Both the position numbers and the translations under genes were made by a program. The notes beneath the pieces are model-generated. The model saw only the letters and a list, made by a program, of their open reading frames with translations, was not told the origin of the DNA and searched no databases. A DNA stretch of 37,031 bases from Candidatus Kaiserbacteria bacterium (GTDB lineage Bacteria; Patescibacteriota; Minisyncoccia; Phycocordibacterales; Phycocordibacteraceae): positions 1 through 37,031 of the forward strand of contig JARIGM010000019.1 of the NCBI GenBank assembly GCA_029288865.1. The letters run 5' to 3'. This document shows, piece after piece, positions 7,888 to 15,942 of the stretch (its first letter is position 1; every line of letters begins with the position of its first letter).

Positions 7888-8238
7888 GAGTCGGACAAAT
7901 AAGTGCCGGCTCGTCTCCGAGGAACTGTCCTAGGGAAGTTCTCACGAGATTCGTTGTAGTAGTTTACGAGTAAAATACGTGAATAAATCTACGATAAAGT
8001 GAATGCTTCAATTGAAGCTGTAAAGTAAGTTGTTTGGTAGTAAATTGAGTACCTGATCTTTTGGAGACCTTCGGGTCAATATCAAAGTGTAGGTTAAGAA
8101 TAGCTTATTTGTCCTAGGCAGAGACGCGAAACTGAAGCCACGAAATGAGTTCTATCATTTCAATACACTTTTCTATAGTCGGCCTAACAAGCAGACCAAC
8201 AAGTCCATCCCCTTACCGGTTTGGACTTTTTCTTTTTT
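7888..8238 (+). ncRNA. Candidate structured noncoding RNA, about 350 nt, unknown class
   Basis: No reasonable open frame exists between the flavoprotein stop and the ABC-F start. Instead there is a promoter, many complementary segments and an intrinsic terminator. Helices seen by eye: an 11-bp perfect long-range helix 7893-7903 with 8104-8114; a hairpin closed by 7910-7914/7944-7948 with inner helix 7922-7926/7937-7941; 7963-7968/7978-7983; 8005-8009/8014-8018 with an AATT loop; 8066-8069/8074-8077 with a UUCG tetraloop; 8115-8119/8182-8186; and a 7-bp hairpin 8142-8148/8155-8161. The 9-nt string TGTCCTAGG occurs twice (7926-7934 in a loop, and 8110-8118). It lacks the conserved strings I know for tmRNA, RNase P RNA, SRP RNA and 6S RNA. 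It may be an independent RNA or a leader/attenuator of the ABC-F gene. Confidence 0.55.
8201..8238 (+). terminator. Intrinsic terminator ending the structured RNA
   Basis: AAGTCCA (8201-8207) pairs with TGGACTT (8222-8228), followed by a tract of T broken by a single C up to 8238. It lies 62 nt before the ABC-F start, so it either ends a separate RNA or acts as an attenuator. Confidence 0.75.
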
Positions 8239-8266
8239 ATATATTCCTCTTTCTGATCCAGAGGGG

Positions 8267-8294
8267 TTACAAACTCGCAAAAATACGGTAGGGT
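8267..8294 (+). promoter_or_regulatory. Promoter of the ABC-F gene
   Basis: TTACAA (8267-8272), a 16-nt spacer and TAGGGT (8289-8294) end 5 nt before the GTG start. This would give a leaderless or nearly leaderless message independent of the upstream RNA. Confidence 0.45.
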
Positions 8295-8299
8295 AAGGT

Positions 8300-9796
8300 G
8301 TGGCAAATAACTCCTCAACAAATAACGCCCCGTCAGGACCGCGCGAAGCGGCCCTTCGTTTTGAGCAAGTATCCTTTGGATACGGGCATAATCACCCGAT
8401 TCTGGATGCGGTAGATTTCTCATTGCGCCGCGGTATGAAGGTTACCCTCATGGGTCAGAACGGCGCCGGCAAGAGTACCATCTTCAAGATGATCACGGAC
8501 AGCCTCAAGCCAGACAATGGCAAGATCCAGAAAGCGCCGGGGCTCAGTATCGCCATGGCTGCGCAGGTGATCGCGCCGCAAGAGCGCGAGCTGACCGTCC
8601 GTGAATTCTTCCAGAGTCGTTTCTCAGAGAAGGTGTATGATATCGATCCAAAGATCGATGCGGTACTCGAGGTGGTTAATCTGCATGCACCGCACGATCG
8701 CATCATCAAGTCGTTCTCAGGAGGACAGCAGGCTCGTTTGCTTCTCGCTTCGGCGCTCATCCAAGACCCGGACCTGCTCCTGCTCGACGAGCCGACAAAC
8801 AATCTCGATACCGCAGGTATCGAGCACCTTACGGATTTCCTCAAGAATTATTCCAAGACCTGCATGGTGATCTCACACGATGCCGACTTCTTGAATTCAT
8901 TCACCCAGGGAGTCTTGTACCTCGACGTACATACGCATAAGGTGGAGCAGTACTTCGGAAACTATTTCGACCTGCTCCGCGAGATCACGGCGCGTATCGA
9001 GCGCGAGAACCAGAAGAATGCGCAGCTCGCAAAGAAGATTCAAGATAATAAGGACAAGGCGAACTTCTTCGCGCAGAAGGGAGGCAAGATGCGTCTCGTT
9101 GCGAAGAAGATGCGCACCGAGATCGAAGAGATGGAAGAAGAGAAGGTGGACGTGCGTAAAGAAGACAAGACGATCCGTCCATTCGTGATCCCTGCACAAC
9201 CGGAAATCATCGGCGAGATCCTGAACATCAGCTCGTTCACGATTATCGATCCGAAGAAGCATACGCCGAAGACAGAGAAAGCGATGGTCTCGCTCAAGAA
9301 GAAACAGCATCTCTTGCTCCGCGGTCCGAACGGTATCGGAAAGAGCACCTTGCTCGAAAGCCTTGCCGCTGGAACTGCAGAAGGCGCGCAGATCGCACCA
9401 GGCGTCCGTGTCGGATACTATCGTCAGGACTTTTCGACACTTAACTTTGAAGACACCGTGTTCGATTCGCTCCTCAACATCATGGAGAAGCCGAACGAAG
9501 AACGGATGCGTGCGACTGCTGCAGGGTTCCTGCTCACCGGACAGGTCATGGATAAGAAGATCGGCATGCTTTCTGAAGGGCAGAAAGGCCTTGTCGCATT
9601 CGCACGTCTCGTACTTGAGCGTCCCGGTCTCCTCATTCTCGACGAGCCGACCAACCACATCAACTTCCGTCACTTGCCGGTCATCGCGAAGGCGCTCGAT
9701 CAGTATGAGGGCGCGATGGTACTCGTGAGCCACGTGCCAGAGTTCGTCGAGCAGATCCGCATCGACGAGATCCTCGACCTCGCAAAAGGCATCTAA
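8300..9796 (+). CDS. ABC-F family ATP-binding cassette protein
   Basis: The 498-residue protein has two ABC ATPase domains and no membrane segment, the ABC-F layout. Domain 1: Walker A GQNGAGKST (52-60), signature SGGQQ (140-144), Walker B LLLLDEPTNNLD (159-170). A charged helical linker (about 225-300) is where ABC-F proteins reach into the ribosome. Domain 2: Walker A GPNGIGKST (342-350), a degenerate signature LSEGQ (424-428), and LLILDEPTNHINF (445-456), where the usual final Asp after NH is changed. ABC-F proteins act on ribosomes as translation factors or, in some, antibiotic protection; which applies is not shown here. The start is GTG. It is preceded by the structured RNA and terminator, notable because some ABC-F genes are controlled by ribosome-sensing attenuators. 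Confidence 0.92.
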   Translation: MANNSSTNNAPSGPREAALRFEQVSFGYGHNHPILDAVDFSLRRGMKVTLMGQNGAGKSTIFKMITDSLKPDNGKIQKAPGLSIAMAAQVIAPQERELTVREFFQSRFSEKVYDIDPKIDAVLEVVNLHAPHDRIIKSFSGGQQARLLLASALIQDPDLLLLDEPTNNLDTAGIEHLTDFLKNYSKTCMVISHDADFLNSFTQGVLYLDVHTHKVEQYFGNYFDLLREITARIERENQKNAQLAKKIQDNKDKANFFAQKGGKMRLVAKKMRTEIEEMEEEKVDVRKEDKTIRPFVIPAQPEIIGEILNISSFTIIDPKKHTPKTEKAMVSLKKKQHLLLRGPNGIGKSTLLESLAAGTAEGAQIAPGVRVGYYRQDFSTLNFEDTVFDSLLNIMEKPNEERMRATAAGFLLTGQVMDKKIGMLSEGQKGLVAFARLVLERPGLLILDEPTNHINFRHLPVIAKALDQYEGAMVLVSHVPEFVEQIRIDEILDLAKGI

Positions 9797-9804
9797 GCAA
9801 TTGC

Positions 9805-9810
9805 TATACT
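9805..9810 (+). promoter_or_regulatory. Extended -10 TGCTATACT, leaderless start
   Basis: TATACT with an upstream TGC ends exactly 6 nt before ATG 9817. This decides the start of the GIY-YIG gene in favour of the ATG over GTG 9811. Confidence 0.6.
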
Positions 9811-9816
9811 GTGCGC

Positions 9817-10086
9817 ATGCATTTCACGTATATTCTTGAATGTGCAGATAAAACTTTATATACCGGATATACGACAGACCTGGAGCGTCGTATACAAGAG
9901 CACAACTCCGCTAAGTTGGGCGCCAAATATACGAAGACACGCCAGCCGGTGACACTCGCATACGCAGAGAAATTTGATACGAAATCAGAGGCGCTCAAGC
10001 GCGAGTATGAATTGAAGACCTGGCCGCGCAAGAAGAAGCTTGAACTGCTCGGTTCTAACGATACAAGAAAATTCCTACGACAATGA
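9817..10086 (+). CDS. GIY-YIG nuclease domain protein (UPF0213/YhbQ-like)
   Basis: The 89-residue protein is a minimal GIY-YIG domain: TYILECADKTLYTGYTTDL carries the paired Y-x-L and Y-T-G-Y motifs, followed by R-R-I-x-E-H-N (catalytic Arg region) and A-L-K-R-E-Y-E-L-K (metal-binding Glu). The length and order match the stand-alone YhbQ/UPF0213 group, whose members are small DNA-structure nucleases or of unknown role. Its 3' end overlaps the convergent SemiSWEET gene by 32 bp. The start is chosen by the 6-nt leaderless spacing. Confidence 0.85.
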   Translation: MHFTYILECADKTLYTGYTTDLERRIQEHNSAKLGAKYTKTRQPVTLAYAEKFDTKSEALKREYELKTWPRKKKLELLGSNDTRKFLRQ

Positions 10087-10387
10087 TGAAGTTGAGGAGC
10101 GCCATGCCGAGGTTTGCGAGGAGTATCGGATAGGCACGGTGCAGCCAGCCGTACACGACCCATAATGTGTTGATGGTGCCAAGAAGGAGCCAGGTGGTCA
10201 GCGATAACCCCGCTGCGTCCTTGTATGAGTACACATGTATCACTTGCGGTAACAGTGCAAGTGGTGCCATCACGCCGATGCCGTACATGAGAAAATCGAA
10301 GAATCGACGCATTCCGCCTGGTGAAGGGAACGGCTGGAGATTCTTGAAGAGCTTTCGTGCGTGAAGATGTTGCTGGCCTATATTCAT
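10055..10387 (-). CDS. SemiSWEET-like (PQ-loop/MtN3) transporter
   Basis: The 110-residue membrane protein has three hydrophobic helices after a basic N-terminus: about 31-51, 58-76 and 83-107. It carries a PQ pair (L-A-L-L-P-Q-V) in the first helix and the second-helix pattern A-A-G-L-S-L-T-T-W. This is the three-helix SemiSWEET layout, whose dimers move sugars across membranes; the substrate is not known. The start at 10387 is chosen because an extended -10 box lies exactly 6 nt upstream and it leaves a compact protein. The frame stays open further upstream, but the extra residues are unlike the family. Confidence 0.78.
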   Translation of the reverse strand: MNIGQQHLHARKLFKNLQPFPSPGGMRRFFDFLMYGIGVMAPLALLPQVIHVYSYKDAAGLSLTTWLLLGTINTLWVVYGWLHRAYPILLANLGMALLNFIIVVGIFLYR

Positions 10388-10393
10388 CACTGT

Positions 10394-10399
10394 AGTGTA
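10394..10399 (-). promoter_or_regulatory. Extended -10 TGCTACACT on the minus strand, leaderless start
   Basis: On the minus strand TACACT, preceded by TGC, ends 6 nt before the ATG at 10387. Confidence 0.55.
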
Positions 10400-10457
10400 G
10401 CAGACGCGTGGGGTACGGGTGGAAGAAAATGTGAAAATGCGGTAGCGTATGGGTATC

Positions 10458-11339
10458 ATGACGTATCAAGTGCTGCTTTTCTATAAATACGTGACCGTGG
10501 AAGACCCTGCTGCGCTTGCTGCCTGGATTCGCGACCGCGCGGTATACTACGGCCTCACTGGCCGCTGCCTCGTTGCCGAGGAGGGTATCAACGGTACCTT
10601 CGAGGGAGAAACTGAGAAGACTGAATCATTCGCTCAAGAGATTCTTGCGGATGAGCGATTCGCAGACATGCAGATCAAGCGAAGCGCAGGGAATGGTGCG
10701 GCGTTTCCTAAGCTCGCAGTGAAGGTTCGTAAGGAAATTGTCGGGACGCGCTTCCCAGAGACGATCGACCCGCGCAAGAAGACGGCACCCCGCATCACGC
10801 CGGACGAGCTTCGCGAATGGTATGAGAAGGGTGAAGACTTCGTGGTGATCGACATGCGCAACGATTATGAATACCAGTCCGGACATTTCAAAGATTCGAT
10901 AAATCCCGGACTCGAGAACTCGCGTGATTTGCCCGAGGTGCTCCCCAAGCTCGAGCCGTACAAGAACAAGAAAGTGCTGACCGTCTGCACCGGCGGCGTG
11001 CGCTGCGAGAAGATGTCTGCCTTCTTGCTTGAGAACGGGTTTGAGGATGTGCAGCAGCTCGAGAACGGCATGCACGGCTACATGGAAAAGTATCCTGGAA
11101 AAGATTTCGAAGGCGCACTCTACACCTTTGATCAGCGTCTCACGATGGACTTTGGCGGTGAGCGAGAAGTTATTGGCCGTTGTCGTCTCTGCGAGACGAA
11201 GACCGAGGCGTACGTGAACTGTGCGAACCTCGCATGCCACCTACATTTCCTCGCATGCGAAAATTGCCAAGGAGAAAAAGGAACGTTCTGTTCGAGTGAA
11301 TGCCGAAACGTCGTAGAACAGGTCGCTGTCACAGCATAA
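10458..11339 (+). CDS. trhO: tRNA uridine(34) hydroxylase TrhO (rhodanese family)
   Basis: The 293-residue protein has an N-terminal acylphosphatase-like domain (Y-Q-V-L-L-F-Y-K-Y, about 1-95, including E-E-G-I-N-G-T). A rhodanese domain follows (about 115-215) with the active-site loop VCTGGVRCEKM, Cys and Arg retained. The C-terminus has a Cys-rich metal-binding style tail (CRLC...C...C...C-x-x-C...C...C). This is the YceA/TrhO layout; TrhO hydroxylates U34 of certain tRNAs using oxygen. An oxygen-dependent enzyme suggests exposure to oxygen, which is inference. ATG 10458 fits the family start better than ATG 10449, 9 nt earlier in the same frame. Confidence 0.9.
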   Translation: MTYQVLLFYKYVTVEDPAALAAWIRDRAVYYGLTGRCLVAEEGINGTFEGETEKTESFAQEILADERFADMQIKRSAGNGAAFPKLAVKVRKEIVGTRFPETIDPRKKTAPRITPDELREWYEKGEDFVVIDMRNDYEYQSGHFKDSINPGLENSRDLPEVLPKLEPYKNKKVLTVCTGGVRCEKMSAFLLENGFEDVQQLENGMHGYMEKYPGKDFEGALYTFDQRLTMDFGGEREVIGRCRLCETKTEAYVNCANLACHLHFLACENCQGEKGTFCSSECRNVVEQVAVTA

Positions 11340-11347
11340 TATCCACG

Positions 11348-11374
11348 CGGCCTCAGAATCTAGGCCGTATTTTA
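11348..11374 (+). terminator. Intrinsic terminator after trhO
   Basis: CGGCCT/AGGCCG 6-bp stem with an 8-nt loop, followed by TATTTTAT, 9 nt after the trhO stop. Confidence 0.7.
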
Positions 11375-11404
11375 TGGTAAGCTGTACCTTGTAAGTCTGT
11401 CGGC

Positions 11405-14400
11405 ATGCGCACGAAAGTACATCAGATATCTATACGAATCGCGGCACTCCTGCTCATCATGACAGCTGGTTTTTCTGCGGCGTATGCGACATGGAATGGG
11501 CAACCGTATCCGTCTGGATCAACGCTGAATCCGGAATGCAGTCCGACCGATCCGAATTGTACGGTGGCGACTTCCACCTCAGGCTCAACCGTCTGGAGCC
11601 AAACAGGGAATGACATTTCTAATACGAATTCGGGAAAGGTGAACATCACGGGCGGACTCGTAGTCGATTCCGCAACTATCTCAAGCTCTACGCTCGGCAC
11701 CATCACGAATAGCACCTGGGATGGTACGCCGGTCGCGCTTGCATTCGGCGGTACTGGCGCGACTGATGCGACCACTGCTCGCACAAACCTTGGGCTTGCA
11801 TACGCGACCTCATCACAATTGAATTATTATCCTCTGGTTGCATGGGGTGATAGTTTGACTGCCGGTAACGAAGATGGCACGGGAGTTACGTACCCGAACG
11901 TGCTTGCCGGATATCTCGGACGTCCGGTCACTAATAAAGGAGTCGGAGGCCAGACCTCCACGCAGATCGGCGTCCGACAGGGCGGCGTGGCTGTGAATGC
12001 GACGATCTCTGGCGGACAGATTCCTGCGTCAGGCGGTGTGACGATCACGTTTCCGACGGGCTACGAACCGGTGACTACGCAAGGGCCATCAAGCATAACA
12101 GGAACGCTTGCTGGGGTAGCCGGCACGATCTCATTATCGGGAGGCATATATACGTTCACCCGCTCTGCAGCAGGATCAGCGGTGAATGTATCTTCCGCTG
12201 CGTTCGTGCCCAGCAACGGCACGCTCAATAACGGAACCGTTATCATATGGGCGGGTCGCAATAATTATACGAACCCTAGCCAAGTCGAGTCAGATATTGC
12301 TGCGATGGTCTCCAGTCTCGGCTCGAATCAGCACTACTTGATACTTTCAGTTACAAACGGCGAGTACTCGAGCGAATATAGCGGTCAGACTTCATACAAT
12401 ACGCTCATCTCTTTGGATAACTATCTCGCATCGACGTATAGTGGGCATTACCTGGACATCCGATCCTATCTTATTCAGCAAGGTCTTTCCGATGCTGGTC
12501 TCACCGCAACGGCATCAGACACGGCTGATATTGCTAACGATACGGTCCCTACCTCGCTCCGTACTGATAACGTGCATTTGAACGCGACAGGATACCGGCT
12601 CATCGCGCGACAGATCGCGAATTATATAACAACGAATATCGATCCGATAAACAATTCGGGTGTCGTCACCACTTCATTTCTGGCAAACGCATTCTCATCC
12701 GCGTATTCGATCGGAAACTCAACGCAGACAGCCGGGTATTTCTCCTCACTCGGCATAGGAACATCGACGCTCTCGAGTACCGACTTATTTGACGTGAATG
12801 GGAACATCGCGCTCACGAATTCGACGACTCGGAGCATTTACCTTCGCGGAGGGAATGGAGCATCCCAGATCAATATCGATTTTCCAGAAGTGACTTCTGC
12901 AACACCCGCTTTACGTTTATTCCGAAACACGAACACGACCGGTAACAATTCAACCTCGGCAGCATTCCAAATATTTAAAGCCGACGGTTCAGGTTCGACG
13001 CAAACGAATCTTTCAGCCTTTGCGAACTCATACATAAATGCGCTCACTGGCAACGTGGGTATCGGCACGACGACCCCGCTCTCGAAGCTCGCGGTCTCGG
13101 GCGGATTGAGTATCGGAGCGGACTACAACTTTGGAGCGCCTTCGAACGGATTGATCGTAGAAGGAAGTACTGGTCTTGGAACGGGTTCGACTGCCCCGAT
13201 CACAGGCACCAAGCTTGAGATCATAGGTGGTACTTCTACCGTATTAGGGTACGATACGACCACGGCGAATTCGACATTAAACTTCGGCAAGCCACCACTG
13301 CTCATGTTGATCGGAGATGGTTCCGTTAATAATGGTCCGGGCATTGGCATGTTGCAGCTGAATATCGGTGCATCCAGTGTAGGACAATCAGCGTCCGAGT
13401 TATACTTGGGGGCCACTCGGGGGACTACTGCATCGTCACGTGTCGCCGTCGGCAACAATGACATTCTCGGTCAGATCGGATTCTTCGGCGATGATGGAAC
13501 GAATGTGAGGACTCGGGGCGCCATCATCCAAGCTGCAGTTAACACGAGCAGTCAGGGTACTTCTACCGGCGTTATTCCGGCTCAACTTTCTTTGGCAACC
13601 GTTTCCAATGCACCGATTGCATTCTTTACGAACTCGCAACAAGCGACAGGGTTCTCTTATCCAGGTCTAAACGCTAGCGCGCGCATGTTCATCACTGGTG
13701 CTGGAAATATCGGTATAGGCACCACGACTCCGTTTTCAAAGCTCGCGGTCTCGGGCGGGTTAAGTATCGGAGCGGACTACGGCGTTGCCGCTCCGACGAA
13801 CGGGCTGCTGGTGGAAGGCAATGTCGGAATCGGTACGACAAATCCGACAACCGCGCTTGCAATAGCTGGCACAGCTTCGACGACCAATCTCATCATATCG
13901 GGTATTACGAACGGAGCGACGCAGTGTCTCCAGGTGGACGCATCGGGTAATATCACTGGCACCGGTTCGATATGCGGAAGTGGGGGAGGCGGTGCAAGTC
14001 CTGGTGGCTCAACTGGAGCGCTCCAATATAACAATGGCGGCGCCTTCGGAGGTGCTTCGGGGCTTACCTGGGATAATACGAATTCGAAGATGGGAGTAGG
14101 CAGTTCGACGCCTTGGGCAGTATTCTCGGTACAAGCGAATAATCCAAGCATCCCGCTCTTTGCAGTCGGCTCAACATCAGCTGCATCCTTTTTTATTACC
14201 AACAATGGGAGTGTGAGCATCGGTGTCGTCCCAAGTGGTGTCGTCCAGAAGCTTGAGGTATCAGGAAGCGCGCGAGTTACGGGCGGATACTATGGCACCT
14301 TCGTCTCAAGCGGTTCGGGCACGGGCTTAATAAGCTTTGTCGGAGGTCTCGGACAGACTTCAAATCCGGGCGGGCAGATTGATCTGGTGGGGGCAGGTGC

Positions 14401-15292
14401 CGCAACTAATCCCGGTGTAATCATTTTCCGAACTGGTACAGGTTCAGTCTCATCGCCTGAGGTAGCTCGATTCACCAATACGGGCAGTCTCGGGATTGGC
14501 ACTACGACGCCAGGTGCGCGCGTGGACATTGCCGGGGCAAACAATGCGACGGTGAATCTTCTTGCTTTGTCCTCGGTAGCGGGCGCTGCCACGACCACAG
14601 AGTTTTATATTCAGAACAATGGAAACGGTTGGATGGCGGGTACTCTCACGCAAGCGTCGGACCAACGTCTTAAGACGAACGTGCAGACGCTTGAAGGCAG
14701 CTCCACGCTTGCAGCGATTGAGTCGTTGCAGCCAGTATCGTTTAATTGGGTGAATTCGATGCATGGAGACGGTCTACAGATTGGATTCATTGCACAGGAC
14801 CTGCAAAAAGTATTCCCCAACTTGGTATCGACTAGTTCGCCGACGGCTCTTACTCCAGATGGAACGCTTGGCGTGAACTATATCGGTCTGATAGCACCGA
14901 CGATCAAAGCATTGCAGGAACTCGCGCACCAAGTTGCGGATATGGCGCAATCCATAACTACACAAGCCCTCACAGCCGCAACTGGCAACTTCAACCAAGT
15001 GAAGACGAAGGAGCTTTGTGTGGGCGATACCTGCGTGACGGAAGCACAGTTAAAAATGTTGCTACAGCAAAACGGACAGAATACTACGCTGGCCCCAGCG
15101 CAACAACCAGTTCCGCAATCAGATTCAAATGCAACTTCAGAGACGTCTACCTCGACTCCTGATGAATCAGTCTCGACAACCGACTCTGAGGCACCTTCTT
15201 CCGATACTCATTCAGTAGCATCTGATGTTCCTGCTGCGAGCGATTATTCAGCATCGGATGAGACTGCTTCGGACACTAGCCCGGTCCAATAA
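11405..15292 (+). CDS. Giant secreted fibre: SGNH hydrolase + repeats + S74 chaperone
   Basis: The 1295-residue protein has a signal peptide (about 1-28), then a Cys-containing segment (P-E-C-S-P-T-D-P-N-C) often seen in CPR surface proteins. An SGNH/GDSL hydrolase domain spans about 143-415: GDSLTAG with Ser150, G-V-G-G-Q-T near 178, A-G-R-N-N near 284-287, and D-N-V-H with Asp388 and His391. A beta-rich insertion of about 80 residues splits it. The stalk has repeated G-I-G-T-T-T-P-x-S-K-L-A-V-S-G-G units, as in trimeric phage tail and surface fibres. Near 1083-1180 lies a Peptidase_S74 intramolecular chaperone domain: S-D-Q-R-L-K starts at Ser1085, with the Ser/Lys pair of self-cleaving endosialidase chaperones. 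A short coiled coil and a Ser/Thr/Asp-rich tail end the protein. It is probably a self-processing trimeric surface fibre with an esterase head. Confidence 0.85.
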   Translation: MRTKVHQISIRIAALLLIMTAGFSAAYATWNGQPYPSGSTLNPECSPTDPNCTVATSTSGSTVWSQTGNDISNTNSGKVNITGGLVVDSATISSSTLGTITNSTWDGTPVALAFGGTGATDATTARTNLGLAYATSSQLNYYPLVAWGDSLTAGNEDGTGVTYPNVLAGYLGRPVTNKGVGGQTSTQIGVRQGGVAVNATISGGQIPASGGVTITFPTGYEPVTTQGPSSITGTLAGVAGTISLSGGIYTFTRSAAGSAVNVSSAAFVPSNGTLNNGTVIIWAGRNNYTNPSQVESDIAAMVSSLGSNQHYLILSVTNGEYSSEYSGQTSYNTLISLDNYLASTYSGHYLDIRSYLIQQGLSDAGLTATASDTADIANDTVPTSLRTDNVHLNATGYRLIARQIANYITTNIDPINNSGVVTTSFLANAFSSAYSIGNSTQTAGYFSSLGIGTSTLSSTDLFDVNGNIALTNSTTRSIYLRGGNGASQINIDFPEVTSATPALRLFRNTNTTGNNSTSAAFQIFKADGSGSTQTNLSAFANSYINALTGNVGIGTTTPLSKLAVSGGLSIGADYNFGAPSNGLIVEGSTGLGTGSTAPITGTKLEIIGGTSTVLGYDTTTANSTLNFGKPPLLMLIGDGSVNNGPGIGMLQLNIGASSVGQSASELYLGATRGTTASSRVAVGNNDILGQIGFFGDDGTNVRTRGAIIQAAVNTSSQGTSTGVIPAQLSLATVSNAPIAFFTNSQQATGFSYPGLNASARMFITGAGNIGIGTTTPFSKLAVSGGLSIGADYGVAAPTNGLLVEGNVGIGTTNPTTALAIAGTASTTNLIISGITNGATQCLQVDASGNITGTGSICGSGGGGASPGGSTGALQYNNGGAFGGASGLTWDNTNSKMGVGSSTPWAVFSVQANNPSIPLFAVGSTSAASFFITNNGSVSIGVVPSGVVQKLEVSGSARVTGGYYGTFVSSGSGTGLISFVGGLGQTSNPGGQIDLVGAGAATNPGVIIFRTGTGSVSSPEVARFTNTGSLGIGTTTPGARVDIAGANNATVNLLALSSVAGAATTTEFYIQNNGNGWMAGTLTQASDQRLKTNVQTLEGSSTLAAIESLQPVSFNWVNSMHGDGLQIGFIAQDLQKVFPNLVSTSSPTALTPDGTLGVNYIGLIAPTIKALQELAHQVADMAQSITTQALTAATGNFNQVKTKELCVGDTCVTEAQLKMLLQQNGQNTTLAPAQQPVPQSDSNATSETSTSTPDESVSTTDSEAPSSDTHSVASDVPAASDYSASDETASDTSPVQ
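13085..13126 (+). repeat. Direct DNA repeat inside the fibre gene, copy 1
   Basis: These 42 bp match 13739-13780 with two mismatches and encode the K-L-A-V-S-G-G-L-S-I-G-A-D-Y unit. The near identity at DNA level, not just protein level, suggests recent duplication or gene conversion. Confidence 0.85.
13739..13780 (+). repeat. Direct DNA repeat inside the fibre gene, copy 2
   Basis: Second copy of the 42-bp unit at 13085-13126, with two substitutions, both in third codon positions or silent context of Gly/Leu codons. Confidence 0.85.
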
Positions 15293-15299
15293 AATAGTT

Positions 15300-15305
15300 C
15301 ATAAT
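15300..15305 (+). promoter_or_regulatory. -10 box CATAAT, near-leaderless start
   Basis: CATAAT ends 7 nt before ATG 15313; no ribosome-binding site is present. Confidence 0.45.
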
Positions 15306-15312
15306 CTTTACC

Positions 15313-15846
15313 ATGCCTCACCTTGATAACACAATTCCTGAACCTGTCTCCTCTGCGGGTGGTCCCACCGGTCAGGCACGTCGTCCGTTCGCTCGCCGAC
15401 ATGCTCTTATGATTCGCGTGCTGGCGATATTGTTACTCCTCTCCCTTGCCGCCTGCGCTTATTTTGCCTACCAGTATTATCGTTTGCAGAGTAATCCCAC
15501 TCTTAAAGCGCAGACAGAAACACAGCAGACGCTTGCTCAGCTTTCTAAAGTCATGATGCTTCCGAATGATCCGAATCCTGTGATTGCCACTATCACTGAT
15601 AAGACCAAACTTGAAGGGCAGCCGTTCTTTAAGAACGCGCAAAATGGAGACCGGGTAGTAATATTCCCCTCCACCATGAAAGCCGTATTGTTCCGTCCTT
15701 CCACCGGAAAGATAATCGATGTGGCACCGCTAGAGCAATCACAACAGAACGCGACCGTACCCGAACAGGCTCCTGCGGCTCCGGCAAAAACTTCAAGCAA
15801 GCCTGCGAATTCTTCTGTCAGTACCGCTTCTACCACCGCTCGCTAA
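15313..15846 (+). CDS. Single-pass membrane protein, unknown function
   Basis: The 177-residue protein has a basic cytoplasmic N-tail (1-32, R-R-P-F-A-R-R-H), one transmembrane helix (about 33-53), and an extracytoplasmic part. The outer part has a short conserved-looking core (about 85-140: P-N-D-P-N-P-V-I-A-T-I-T-D then G-D-R-V-V-I-F-P). It ends in an Ala/Ser/Thr/Pro-rich tail. I recall this layout from CPR genomes only as hypothetical proteins. It follows the fibre gene by 20 nt and may be part of the same surface system, which is inference. Confidence 0.7.
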   Translation: MPHLDNTIPEPVSSAGGPTGQARRPFARRHALMIRVLAILLLLSLAACAYFAYQYYRLQSNPTLKAQTETQQTLAQLSKVMMLPNDPNPVIATITDKTKLEGQPFFKNAQNGDRVVIFPSTMKAVLFRPSTGKIIDVAPLEQSQQNATVPEQAPAAPAKTSSKPANSSVSTASTTAR

Positions 15847-15868
15847 CTAGATAGTTGGGTAAGCGCTT

Positions 15869-15896
15869 TTGCATTCTTGACGATAAGGAGTATTGT
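15869..15896 (+). promoter_or_regulatory. Promoter of the XRE regulator gene
   Basis: TTGCAT (15869-15874), a 16-nt spacer and TATTGT (15891-15896). The start would be near 15903, giving a 40-nt leader with a small hairpin (GGGAA/TTCCC at 15904-15917) and a GGGGAG ribosome-binding site (15931-15936) 6 nt before the ATG. Confidence 0.55.
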
Positions 15897-15942
15897 TGTG
15901 GCAGGGAAATCGTTCCCGAGCACCTTTTACGGGGAGTGAGTT

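Noticed and set aside
7888-8238. tmRNA, RNase P RNA, SRP RNA or 6S RNA for the structured region
   Set aside because: No tRNA-like end or tag frame, no GAGGAAAGTCC/ACAGAA pair, no GGAAGCAGC loop, and no simple long-hairpin layout were found, though size would fit the first two.
8897-9733. Long minus-strand frame inside the ABC-F gene
   Set aside because: It is a shadow of a clearly conserved plus-strand gene with all ABC motifs and has no domain features.
11422-14820. Several minus-strand frames in the fibre gene
   Set aside because: Low-complexity shadows rich in Val/Pro/Ala caused by the Gly/Thr/Ser codons of the real gene.
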